DNA of 14,284 nt. Origin: an uncultured Prevotellaceae bacterium (GTDB lineage: Bacteria > Bacteroidota > Bacteroidia > Bacteroidales > Bacteroidaceae). Position numbers and translations under genes: made by a program. Shown piece after piece: positions 7,083 to 14,284 of this stretch. The stretch spans positions 1 through 14,284 of the forward strand of contig CALDLA010000052.1 in assembly GCA_937898415.1 (NCBI GenBank). The letters run 5' to 3'. Within the stretch, counting starts at the first letter, position 1, and the number at the start of each line of letters is the position of its first letter. The notes beneath the pieces were generated by a model. That model did not search any database. It was not told the origin of the DNA and worked only from the letters and a program-made list of their open reading frames with translations.

Positions 7083-7928
7083 ATGAACGAAATGGAAAGA
7101 ATCAACTTGGATGACTATATCCAGACCGGTGAGGGCGGAACGGCGCTCACCTATACCAGTAAGGACGGCAAGACGCTGGCCAAGTTGTATAACCTTGGAT
7201 TCGAGGCCGACAGGGCAAGGGATGAATTCCTGACAGCCCAAATGGTCTTCGAGATGGGCATCCCCACGCCCGAGCCTTACCGTCTGGTGACCGACGGGGA
7301 ACGTATGGGCGGTGAATACGAGCTCATCAAGGGAAAGCGATCCTTTGCCCGCATCATTTCGCAGGAGCCTGAGCGACTGGAGGAAATAACCCTCGAATTC
7401 GCCCGCATGGCAAAGGAGCTACATGCCATGAAGGCCGACACAGTGCGGATGCACTCCTTCAAACAGGTGATGGTGCGCTTCTATCAGGAAACAGAGATGA
7501 TACCAAAAGACTACAGTCGGCGCGTTCTGGACTTCCTGGAGAAGGTTCCCGAGTCAGAGTACTGCATTCACGGCGACCTGCAGATAGGTAACATCATCAG
7601 CGACGGAAGGCGCAAACTGTGGATTGACGTGGGCGAGTTTGCCTACGGTGTGCCTGAGTGGGACCTGAGTACGGTCTATGAGTTCTCGCACTTGACAAAT
7701 GCGAAAATTACCGATTTCCTCTTACACTTGCAGCCTGAGACACTCGCCGCCCACTGGGACATCTTCCTGCCAGCCTATCTGGGAACGACTGACCCGCAGC
7801 GTATCGAAGAGGCCAATCGTCGGATTCGCCCGTATGTTGCCGCCAAGATTCCTTTTATGCTTTTCATAGCTAACCATTTGAACCTGATACCACCAGCATT
7901 ACAGAGGCTTGTCGGGTTATTGGATTGA
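7083..7928 (+). CDS. APH-like small-molecule kinase, TIGR02172-like
   Basis: This protein (281 residues from this start) has the aminoglycoside-phosphotransferase/choline-kinase fold. Visible motifs are a lysine in TLAKLYN for ATP binding, the catalytic loop HGDLQIGN (H163, D165, N170) and a metal-binding aspartate in WIDVGE (D182), in place of the usual DFG or DWE. It resembles the TIGR02172 group of putative kinases seen in Bacteroidetes and Fibrobacter. Their substrates are unknown, and no drug-resistance role should be assumed. An in-frame ATG at 7050 would overlap the PrsW gene by 16 bases and add 11 residues that look unlike the family. I chose 7083, 17 bases after the preceding stop; ATG 7092 (MERINLDDY) is equally possible. 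The protein is probably cytoplasmic and co-transcribed with the neighbouring genes. Confidence 0.8.
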   Translation: MNEMERINLDDYIQTGEGGTALTYTSKDGKTLAKLYNLGFEADRARDEFLTAQMVFEMGIPTPEPYRLVTDGERMGGEYELIKGKRSFARIISQEPERLEEITLEFARMAKELHAMKADTVRMHSFKQVMVRFYQETEMIPKDYSRRVLDFLEKVPESEYCIHGDLQIGNIISDGRRKLWIDVGEFAYGVPEWDLSTVYEFSHLTNAKITDFLLHLQPETLAAHWDIFLPAYLGTTDPQRIEEANRRIRPYVAAKIPFMLFIANHLNLIPPALQRLVGLLD

Positions 7929-7972
7929 CAAACAAATGATAGTCTGATTAAAAACATATAAACGAATAATAT

Positions 7973-10531
7973 ATGGCAAAGGGAAACGACGAAAAGGCGA
8001 GAGAGACGAAGAAGGGGAAGGCGAAGAAAACGACGAAGCGTAAAAAGGTGACGAAGAAAATTTCGTACTACGTGAAGCCGGAGAAAATGACGCTGGAGGA
8101 TTGGCAGGTGGCTTTGCGTCGGCAAGTGGCACGGGAAGAGAAATTCGTGTGCAGGACTGTGGATGATGAACTAAAGCCTGGCGAATATATTGTGGAGAAC
8201 GCAAAGAAGCAAGCGTATAAGGTGGTCTATCGCGGGGCGAAGAGCCCATGGAACTATTGTTCGTGCATGGACTTCAAGACATCCGGGCTGGGTACGTGCA
8301 AGCACTTGGAGGCTCTGAAGATGTGGCTGAGGTCGAATAGGCGTTACCATGTACACAGCGAACTGCCACCCTACACGTCTGTTTATTTGTCATATACCAA
8401 TAACCGGCAGGTGCGCATCCGCATCGGCGAAGAGCACCGCGAGGAATATGAGGCACTGGCCAGCCGTTACTTTGACACCGATGGCGTGATGACCGAGAGG
8501 GGCTTCAAGGACTATGCGCAGTTGCTGGTAGAAGGCCGTAGGATTTCCGATTCTTTCCGTTTTTACGACGATGCCATTGACTTTATTGTGGAGCAGCGCG
8601 AGCGGCATCTGCGTGAGAAGCTGATTGCCGAATATACCGATGCCGATCTCGACCAACTGCTTTCCGTGACGCTTTATCCTTATCAGCGCGAGGGCGTGCG
8701 CTTTGCTTTTGCCAAGGGAAAGAGTATCATTGCCGATGAGATGGGATTGGGCAAGACCATCCAGGCCATTGCCACGGCGGAGTTGCTGCGCAAGGAGCGG
8801 CTTGTCAGTTCGGTGCTCATCGTCTGCCCGACATCGTTGAAATACCAGTGGAAGCGGGAGATTGAGCGGTTTGCCCGCGCTGAGACGCTCGTTATTGAGG
8901 GAGGACACTTGCAACGCAAAGGACAATACGCAAAGGACGTTTTCTATAAGGTTGTGTCCTACAACAGCATGTGCAACGACGTGAAGATACTGGGCTCGTT
9001 GCAGACCGACCTGCTCATCATGGACGAGGTGCAGCGGCTGAAAAACTGGAACACGCAGATTTCACAGGCCGCACGCCGCATACGCTCCAACTACTCGGTG
9101 GTGCTGTCGGGCACGCCGTTGGAGAACCGTCTGGAAGAACTCTACTCGGTGATGGAGTTTGCCGACCAGTGGTGTCTCGGCCCTTATTATCAGTTCAAAT
9201 ACGCCTGCATAGAGTGCGACGAGACAGGCAAGGTCATCGGCTACAAGAACCTGAACCGCGTGGGTAAGCAGATACGCCAGCGGCTCATCCGTCGCACCAA
9301 GAAGGGCGTAGCCCTGCAGATGCCCAAGCGACAGGACAAGAACCTCATCGTGCCTATGACCAAAGACCAGATGGGCATTCACGGGGAGTGTGAGTTTCAG
9401 GTGAGCATCTTGGTTCACAAATGGCAAGCTATGCATTTCCTTTCCGAGACCGACCGCCTGCGCCTGCTGAAACTGCTGTCGCAGATGCGCATGGTCTGCG
9501 ACTCCACTTACATCCTCGACCAGAAAACGCGAAAGGACACAAAGGTCGACGAGACGATGAACATCCTCATCGATCTCTTCAGTCAGGGCGATGGCGAGAA
9601 GGTGGTCATCTTCAGCCAGTGGGAGCGCATGACGCGACTCATCGCCCAGGAACTCACGGAGCGTGGCATCGGCTTCGCCAACCTGCACGGCGGTGTGCCG
9701 TCGCGCCAACGTGCCGACCTCATCAAGAACTTCTGCGACGACCCCGATTGCCGTGTGTTCCTATCGACCGATGCAGGCAGCACCGGCCTCAACCTACAGG
9801 TGGCTTCAACCATCATCAATCTCGACCTACCGTGGAATCCCGCCGTACTCGAGCAGCGCATCGCCCGTATCTACCGCCTTGGCCAGCAGCGGCCCGTGCA
9901 GGTTATCAACCTCGTCTCTGCACGTACCATCGAAGAGGACATGATAGGCAAACTGCGCTTCAAGACCGCCATGTTCGAAGGCGTGCTTGACGGTGGCGAT
10001 GACTGCGTGTTCGTGGGCGACAAGTCGCGCTTCGAGCAGATGATGGAAAGTCTCAGCGAAGCCTTCGACGAGGAAGGAGCCGAGACGGAGCAGGAGATGA
10101 TAAACGAAGAGGAACAGGAGGAGGCTGCGACATCGCAGGACAACCAAATGGCAGAACCCATGGAGGAGATGCCCGCAGATACTGCAGAAACTGCGACCAT
10201 AGGCGAGCAACAGCAATACTCAGAAACGTCCTTGGACGAGCCATACAGCCGCTCGACGACGACAGGAGACGCTTGCCAGAGCAAGAAAGCCGAGCGCCCC
10301 ATTATTCCGAAGCCTGCCAGCACTCCCGAGGAACTGGTTACGCAGGGCGTATCCTTCCTCTCCGGTCTTGCCCAGACACTCCAGTCGGCAGAAGCCACCG
10401 AACAACTGGTCAACACGCTTGTAGAGACCGACGAGGAGACAGGCGAGAGCACCCTCCGCATCCCCGTTCCCGACAAACAAACCGTCACCTCGCTGCTCAA
10501 CTTGGTGGGCAAACTCTTGGGTGGACAATGA
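7973..10531 (+). CDS. SWIM zinc-finger SNF2-family helicase
   Basis: This 852-residue protein is a complete SNF2/Rad54-type DNA translocase. The N-terminus is strongly basic (about half Lys/Arg in residues 8-32). A SWIM zinc finger follows with C96, C98, C109 and H111. Helicase motifs are in order: motif I ADEMGLGKT (254-262, K261), motif II DEVQ (351-354, then RLKN), motif III LSGTPLENR, a second RecA lobe with VVIFSQWERM, motif V STDAGSTGLNLQ, and motif VI RIARIYRLGQ (629-638, both arginines present). The C-terminal about 150 residues form an acidic, low-complexity tail rich in Glu and Gln from about 700, ending in a short hydrophobic segment. It probably moves on duplex DNA using ATP, for repair, protein removal from DNA, or defence; the exact role is unknown. 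The 44-base gap before it shows no promoter of the local type. Its stop overlaps the next start (ATGA). Confidence 0.93.
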   Translation: MAKGNDEKARETKKGKAKKTTKRKKVTKKISYYVKPEKMTLEDWQVALRRQVAREEKFVCRTVDDELKPGEYIVENAKKQAYKVVYRGAKSPWNYCSCMDFKTSGLGTCKHLEALKMWLRSNRRYHVHSELPPYTSVYLSYTNNRQVRIRIGEEHREEYEALASRYFDTDGVMTERGFKDYAQLLVEGRRISDSFRFYDDAIDFIVEQRERHLREKLIAEYTDADLDQLLSVTLYPYQREGVRFAFAKGKSIIADEMGLGKTIQAIATAELLRKERLVSSVLIVCPTSLKYQWKREIERFARAETLVIEGGHLQRKGQYAKDVFYKVVSYNSMCNDVKILGSLQTDLLIMDEVQRLKNWNTQISQAARRIRSNYSVVLSGTPLENRLEELYSVMEFADQWCLGPYYQFKYACIECDETGKVIGYKNLNRVGKQIRQRLIRRTKKGVALQMPKRQDKNLIVPMTKDQMGIHGECEFQVSILVHKWQAMHFLSETDRLRLLKLLSQMRMVCDSTYILDQKTRKDTKVDETMNILIDLFSQGDGEKVVIFSQWERMTRLIAQELTERGIGFANLHGGVPSRQRADLIKNFCDDPDCRVFLSTDAGSTGLNLQVASTIINLDLPWNPAVLEQRIARIYRLGQQRPVQVINLVSARTIEEDMIGKLRFKTAMFEGVLDGGDDCVFVGDKSRFEQMMESLSEAFDEEGAETEQEMINEEEQEEAATSQDNQMAEPMEEMPADTAETATIGEQQQYSETSLDEPYSRSTTTGDACQSKKAERPIIPKPASTPEELVTQGVSFLSGLAQTLQSAEATEQLVNTLVETDEETGESTLRIPVPDKQTVTSLLNLVGKLLGGQ

Positions 10532-11397
10532 TTAATCAAACACAGAATATGGAATACAACACCGATTTCGATGAGGGTGAATACATTTATCAGCATCCTA
10601 ACTATCCAAAGACACTTGAGATGGATTACCCCTGGTTGGGAGAGGAATTGTGCAAGCCAGAGAATGCCCTTGGTCTGAAACCTCAACTTGTGAAACGTAT
10701 ACTGGCCTTGCCTGCTGACTCGCTTCGACAGGATTTGGAGCATCTGATCATGTATCATATCGGATTGACCTGCGATGATATCTCTGACGACTATGACCCA
10801 GGCTACCGATTCAACGGTGTCATTGGCTCGTCGCTCATCTTGTTGGCCGATGTGGGCAATGGAGAGAGCAGTCTCGACGTGGTGCTTGAGGTGATGCGAC
10901 AGTCGCCGGATTTCAGTGAGTATCACATCTGCGATGCAGGCGAAGAACTGCTCATCCCCACCATCTGTAAGCTGGGGCAAGAGCATCTCGACAAACTGAT
11001 TGCCTATGCCAAGGAACCAGGACTCTTTGGATATCTGCAATGCCAAGCCTTTGCAGCCATGCGCGTCATGGCATTCTATAATCCCGACTTGCGCAAGCCC
11101 GTCATAGAAGCGTTCCGTGACTTGCTCCGCTACTATGCTGACTATAGCCAGTTGCATGATGTGGACCGTGAACTGATGGGACTCCTGGTGTGTGAAGTCA
11201 CAGACCTCCATGCCCCGGAATTGCTGCCTGATGTGAAGACGCTCTTCGACGCTGGAGCAGTACACGAAGGCACTTCGGGTGACTACAAGTCGGTAGCCCG
11301 CGACATCAAGAAGCGCGGCTTCGAGAATCCTGTCAGTTACTACAGCTTCACTGCCGAGGTCCGCTTCAAAGAATTGCGCAAGTTATACAAAGAATGA
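10528..11397 (+). CDS. DUF1186-like alpha-helical protein coupled to the SNF2 helicase
   Basis: The product is 289 residues, acidic and predicted to be mostly helical. The middle (about residues 95-250) reads like HEAT-type helical pairs: a segment resembling 'LILLADVGNGESSLDVVLEV', then LIPTICKLGQEHLDKLIAYA, then a GDY segment near the C-terminus. These resemble the DUF1186 family (PF06685), whose function is unknown; the SEC-C zinc motif found at the end of some members is absent. The start at 10528 overlaps the SNF2 stop as ATGA, which strongly suggests translational coupling. An alternative ATG lies at 10549. The open frame extends upstream to 10273 inside the helicase gene, but that part is a shadow. 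It could be an adaptor or regulator of the helicase, inferred from gene coupling only. Confidence 0.75.
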   Translation: MINQTQNMEYNTDFDEGEYIYQHPNYPKTLEMDYPWLGEELCKPENALGLKPQLVKRILALPADSLRQDLEHLIMYHIGLTCDDISDDYDPGYRFNGVIGSSLILLADVGNGESSLDVVLEVMRQSPDFSEYHICDAGEELLIPTICKLGQEHLDKLIAYAKEPGLFGYLQCQAFAAMRVMAFYNPDLRKPVIEAFRDLLRYYADYSQLHDVDRELMGLLVCEVTDLHAPELLPDVKTLFDAGAVHEGTSGDYKSVARDIKKRGFENPVSYYSFTAEVRFKELRKLYKE

Positions 11398-11519
11398 CGA
11401 CTGTTCAGCTGATAATAGACGATGTAAGAATTTATCATTGTAAGCCAGCAGTACTTCTTGGAAAAACCAAGCGACCATAGGTCGAGCGGTCGGTGTGTAT
11501 ATAGAAGAAGGTATATAAT

Positions 11520-11547
11520 AGCGGCGCACCCAATTGGATGCGCCGCT
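11520..11547. terminator. Putative bidirectional terminator palindrome
   Basis: AGCGGCGCA (11520-11528) pairs with TGCGCCGCT (11539-11547). The ten bases between include the self-complementary CCAATTGG (11530-11537), so the whole 28-base site is symmetric except for one C/A pair. It lies between converging genes, where a shared terminator is expected. Neither side has a strong T run, so it may block or stabilise RNA ends rather than act as a classic intrinsic terminator. Confidence 0.5.
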
Positions 11548-11589
11548 TGATTATGGATAGGGGATTAGGGCGCTTATTCAGACCCCCAA

Positions 11590-11636
11590 CCCCCTCGCTC
11601 GGCTTTGCCGCTTGGCTCGTCCAAGAACTTAGGGGG
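11590..11636. repeat. GC-rich element able to form a three-way junction
   Basis: An outer 6-bp stem, CCCCCT (11590-11595) with AGGGGG (11631-11636), encloses two hairpins: CGGC-TTT-GCCG (11600-11610) and CTTGG-CTCGT-CCAAG (11611-11625). The second has the same arms as the hairpin at 11457-11471. The element starts just beyond the stop of the oxidoreductase gene and would lie in its 3' untranslated RNA. It looks like a dispersed intergenic repeat, but only one copy is visible here. Confidence 0.5.
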
Positions 11637-11642
11637 CTTAGG

Positions 11643-14284
11643 TTACTCGCTCCAATCTTCCTGCGTCTTGCGGACATAGGTCTTGTAGCGGAGCTGGGCC
11701 ATCTTCTGGGCCTCGGCGAAGAGCTCCTCGGCCTCGTTGGGATAGGCCTTCTTGACCGAGAGGTAACGGACCTCGCCGAGCAGGAAGTCGTGGAAGTTCT
11801 CCCAGTTGGGCTCCTTAGAGTCGAGAGAGAATGGGTTCTTGCCTTCCTCAGCCAGAGCTGGGTTGTAACGCCACAGGTGCCAGTAACCGCACTCAACAGC
11901 CTTCTTCTCCTCGGCCTGGCTCTTACCCATACCGCCCTTGGCCTTCAGACCGTGGTTGATACATGGAGCGTAAGCGATGATGATGGAAGGTCCGTGCCAT
12001 GCCTCAGCCTCGCGGATAGCCTTGAGGGTCTGTGCGTGGTCAGCGCCCATAGCAATCTGAGCTACATATACATAACCGTAGGTGGTAGCAATCATACCCA
12101 GATCCTTCTTGCGGATGCGCTTACCCTGAGCAGCGAACTGAGCGATAGCACCAAGAGGAGTAGCCTTAGAGGCCTGACCACCAGTGTTAGAGTAAACCTC
12201 AGTATCGAGCACGAGGATGTTCACGTCCTCACCAGAAGCAATCACGTGGTCGAGACCACCGTAACCGATGTCGTAAGAGGCACCGTCACCACCGATAATC
12301 CACTGGCTGCGCTTCACGAGGTAGTGGTCGAGGGTCTGGAGTTCCTTGCAAACGGGGCAACCAGCGGCAGCGCTCTCGGCGATGCACTTGCGGAGCTTCG
12401 GAGCAATCTCCTTGGTCTTGTCGGCATCCTCCTTGTTGGCAATCCACTCCTGAGCGAGAGCCTTGTACTCGTCGCTGGCGTTGCCGTCGATCATCTCCTG
12501 CAGCAGCTTAGCCACGCGCTCCTTCATCTTCTTGTTACCGAGAGCCATACCGAGACCGAACTCGCAGAAGTCCTCGAACAGTGAGTTGTTGAAGCATGGG
12601 CCCTGCCCCTTCTCGTTCTTGGTGTAAGGAGTCGAGGGGATAGAAGCAGAATAGATAGACGAACAACCAGTAGCGTTGGCAATCATCTGACGGTCGCCGA
12701 AGAGCTGGCTGATGAGCTTCACGTACGGAGTCTCACCGCAACCAGAGCAAGCGCCTGAGAACTCGAACAGCGGCTGTGCGAACTGAGAGTTCTTCACGTT
12801 GCTGCGGATGTCAACGAGGTGCTGCTTAGAAGGAACCTTAACCAGCTTGTCCCAGTCGGCAGCCATCTTCTTCATGTTGTCGGCATCGGGATTGAACGGA
12901 ACCATCGTGAGGGCCTTGCCGAGCTTCGGGTTGCCCGGGCAGATGTCGGCGCAGTTGCCGCAACCTAAGCAGTCGAGGACAGAAGGCTCGATGACGAAAT
13001 GCATGCCCTTCATGGCGGCGGGAGCCTTCATATCGAGGGTCTCTAAGCCGTCGAAGCCAGCCAGTTCGTCGTCGGTGAGGACGAACGGACGGATTGCAGC
13101 GTGAGGACAGATGTAAGCACACTGGTTACACTGGATACAGTTGTCCTTGTTCCAAGCGGGAACGAAGGCCTCCACACCGCGCTTCTCGTAAGCGGCAGTA
13201 CCAACCTCCCAAGAACCATCGACAGTGCCGAACTTGGTGAATGCGCTGACGGGCAGCAGGTCGCCGGCCTGGGCGTTGATGGGACGAACCACCTCCTTCA
13301 CGAATGCGGGAGCGTCGTCAACCTTCTCAGCATCGTCGGGCAGGTTAGCCCACTCGGGCTTCACGGTCAGCTGAACATACTCACCACCACGGTCGATAGC
13401 GGCGTAGTTCTTGTCAACCACGTCCTGACCCTTGGCACCGTAAGACTTCAGGGCAGCAGCCTTCATCTTCTCAACAGCCAGCTCCACGGGGATGACGCCG
13501 GTGATGCGGAAGAAGGCACTCTGCAGGATGGTGTTGGTGCGGTTGCCCAGACCAATCTCCTGTGCAATCTTGGTAGCGTTGATGGTATAGACGGTGATGT
13601 TGTTCTGTGCGAAGTAACGCTTTACCTTGTTAGGCATGAACTTCTCGAGCTCGTCGGCGTCGAAGATGGTGTTCAGCAGGAACTGACCGTTCTTCTGCAG
13701 ACCGCGGGTCACGTCGTACATGTGGAGGTAAGCCTGAACGTGGCAAGCCACGAAGTTAGGTGTGGTTACCAGATAGGTAGAGCGGATAGGTGTATCACCG
13801 AAACGCAGGTGAGAGCAGGTGAAACCTCCTGACTTCTTAGAGTCGTAAGAGAAGTAAGCCTGGCAGTACTTGTCGGTGTTGTCACCAATGATCTTCACGG
13901 AGTTCTTGTTGGCACCAACGGTACCGTCAGCACCCAGACCGTAGAACTTAGCCTGGAACATGCCAGCGCCACCGAGGGCAATCTCTTCAACCTCGGGCAG
14001 AGAAGTGAAGGTCACGTCGTCAACGATACCAATGGTGAAGTGGTTCTTGGGCTCGGGCATAGCGAGGTTGTTGAACACGCTAATGATCTGAGCCGGTGTG
14101 GTGTCGTGAGAACCAAGACCGTAGCGGCCACCCACGATGAGGGGACGATTCTCGACATCGTAGAAGGCATCCTTGACGTCCATGTACAGAGGCTCGCCGG
14201 TAGCACCGGGCTCCTTCGTGCGGTCGAGGACGGCAATCTTCTTCACGCTCTTGGGAACAGCGGCGAGCAGATGCTTCACGCTGA
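11643..14284 (-). CDS. nifJ: Pyruvate:ferredoxin (flavodoxin) oxidoreductase, 5' end cut by the window
   Basis: The enzyme oxidises pyruvate with CoA to acetyl-CoA and CO2, reducing ferredoxin or flavodoxin, a central step of anaerobic metabolism in the cytoplasm. About 879 residues are visible; single-chain family members have about 1,180-1,200, so roughly 300 N-terminal residues lie beyond the right edge. The apparent first residue at 14279 is an internal GTG valine, preceded by a serine codon, not a start. Visible parts are the end of domain II, the gamma-type domain (AKFYGLGADGTVGANKNS), an EKR-type region, and two [4Fe-4S] motifs, CIQCNQCAYICP (13107-13139) and CLGCGNCADICP (12939-12971). 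The thiamine-diphosphate domain then has GDGASYDIGYGG. The proximal-cluster cysteines are all present: CSGC (codons ending at 12749), NATGC, and APCINHG. The stop is TAA at 11643-11645. The gene appears intact as far as seen. Confidence 0.96.
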   Translation of the reverse strand, partial: SVKHLLAAVPKSVKKIAVLDRTKEPGATGEPLYMDVKDAFYDVENRPLIVGGRYGLGSHDTTPAQIISVFNNLAMPEPKNHFTIGIVDDVTFTSLPEVEEIALGGAGMFQAKFYGLGADGTVGANKNSVKIIGDNTDKYCQAYFSYDSKKSGGFTCSHLRFGDTPIRSTYLVTTPNFVACHVQAYLHMYDVTRGLQKNGQFLLNTIFDADELEKFMPNKVKRYFAQNNITVYTINATKIAQEIGLGNRTNTILQSAFFRITGVIPVELAVEKMKAAALKSYGAKGQDVVDKNYAAIDRGGEYVQLTVKPEWANLPDDAEKVDDAPAFVKEVVRPINAQAGDLLPVSAFTKFGTVDGSWEVGTAAYEKRGVEAFVPAWNKDNCIQCNQCAYICPHAAIRPFVLTDDELAGFDGLETLDMKAPAAMKGMHFVIEPSVLDCLGCGNCADICPGNPKLGKALTMVPFNPDADNMKKMAADWDKLVKVPSKQHLVDIRSNVKNSQFAQPLFEFSGACSGCGETPYVKLISQLFGDRQMIANATGCSSIYSASIPSTPYTKNEKGQGPCFNNSLFEDFCEFGLGMALGNKKMKERVAKLLQEMIDGNASDEYKALAQEWIANKEDADKTKEIAPKLRKCIAESAAAGCPVCKELQTLDHYLVKRSQWIIGGDGASYDIGYGGLDHVIASGEDVNILVLDTEVYSNTGGQASKATPLGAIAQFAAQGKRIRKKDLGMIATTYGYVYVAQIAMGADHAQTLKAIREAEAWHGPSIIIAYAPCINHGLKAKGGMGKSQAEEKKAVECGYWHLWRYNPALAEEGKNPFSLDSKEPNWENFHDFLLGEVRYLSVKKAYPNEAEELFAEAQKMAQLRYKTYVRKTQEDWSE

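Larger units (their letters stand above)
11398..11642. other. Convergent intergenic region with several hairpins
   Basis: This 245-base stretch between two converging genes has no convincing coding sequence. It holds two abutting small hairpins at 11457-11484 (CTTGG-AAAAA-CCAAG and CGACC-ATA-GGTCG), a longer palindrome at 11520-11547, and a GC-rich structured element at 11590-11636. Open frames crossing it are antisense extensions of the oxidoreductase gene. Confidence 0.6.

Noticed and set aside
9871..11265. Minus-strand open frame of 464 codons across the helicase and DUF1186-like genes
   Set aside because: It runs antisense through two genes with clear motifs, has low-complexity Ser/Cys-rich sequence and matches no family; it reflects the codon bias of the sense strand.
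11538..12584. Plus-strand open frame of 348 codons starting in the intergenic region
   Set aside because: It lies mostly antisense to the oxidoreductase gene, whose motifs are certain, and its Leu/Val-rich sequence is typical of antisense translation.
14277..14279. GTG as start codon of the oxidoreductase gene
   Set aside because: An in-frame serine codon precedes it, the sequence begins in mid-domain, and about 300 family residues are missing, so this is an internal valine.

Overview
The window looks like chromosomal DNA from a Bacteroidales bacterium, probably Prevotella-like. The evidence is two promoters of the Bacteroidetes type (TTTG-like box, 20 bases, TAnnTTTG-like box), few Shine-Dalgarno sequences, and a set of protein families common in that group. 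The species is inferred; no rRNA or other marker gene is present. No insertion sequence, phage gene, CRISPR array, tRNA or rRNA gene was seen.

Left part (1-1771): a putative terminator hairpin at the left edge, then a stand-alone minus-strand AAA+ ATPase of the DUF4143 type. A 305-base divergent intergenic region follows. It holds the ATPase promoter, three copies of a 16-base direct repeat that runs into that promoter, small palindromes, and the promoter of the rightward genes.

Middle part (1772-11397): six plus-strand genes packed closely enough to be one transcription unit. Gaps or overlaps are 6 bases, a 1-base overlap, about 17, 44, and a 4-base overlap. In order they encode: a membrane-anchored helical protein with a 9-residue tandem repeat; a large secreted or outer-membrane protein with a zinc metallopeptidase domain, a propeller-like domain and a probable beta barrel; a PrsW-type intramembrane protease with an extra C-terminal domain; an aminoglycoside-phosphotransferase-like kinase (TIGR02172-like); a SWIM zinc-finger SNF2 helicase; and a DUF1186-like helical protein. 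The first three are envelope proteins and could form a proteolysis or signalling module. The last two are translationally coupled and probably act on nucleic acid. Whether both halves serve one process cannot be told from the sequence.

Right part (11398-14284): a 245-base convergent intergenic region with several hairpins and a GC-rich element that can fold as a three-way junction, then the C-terminal three quarters of a minus-strand pyruvate:ferredoxin oxidoreductase. That gene runs off the right edge and points to anaerobic metabolism.
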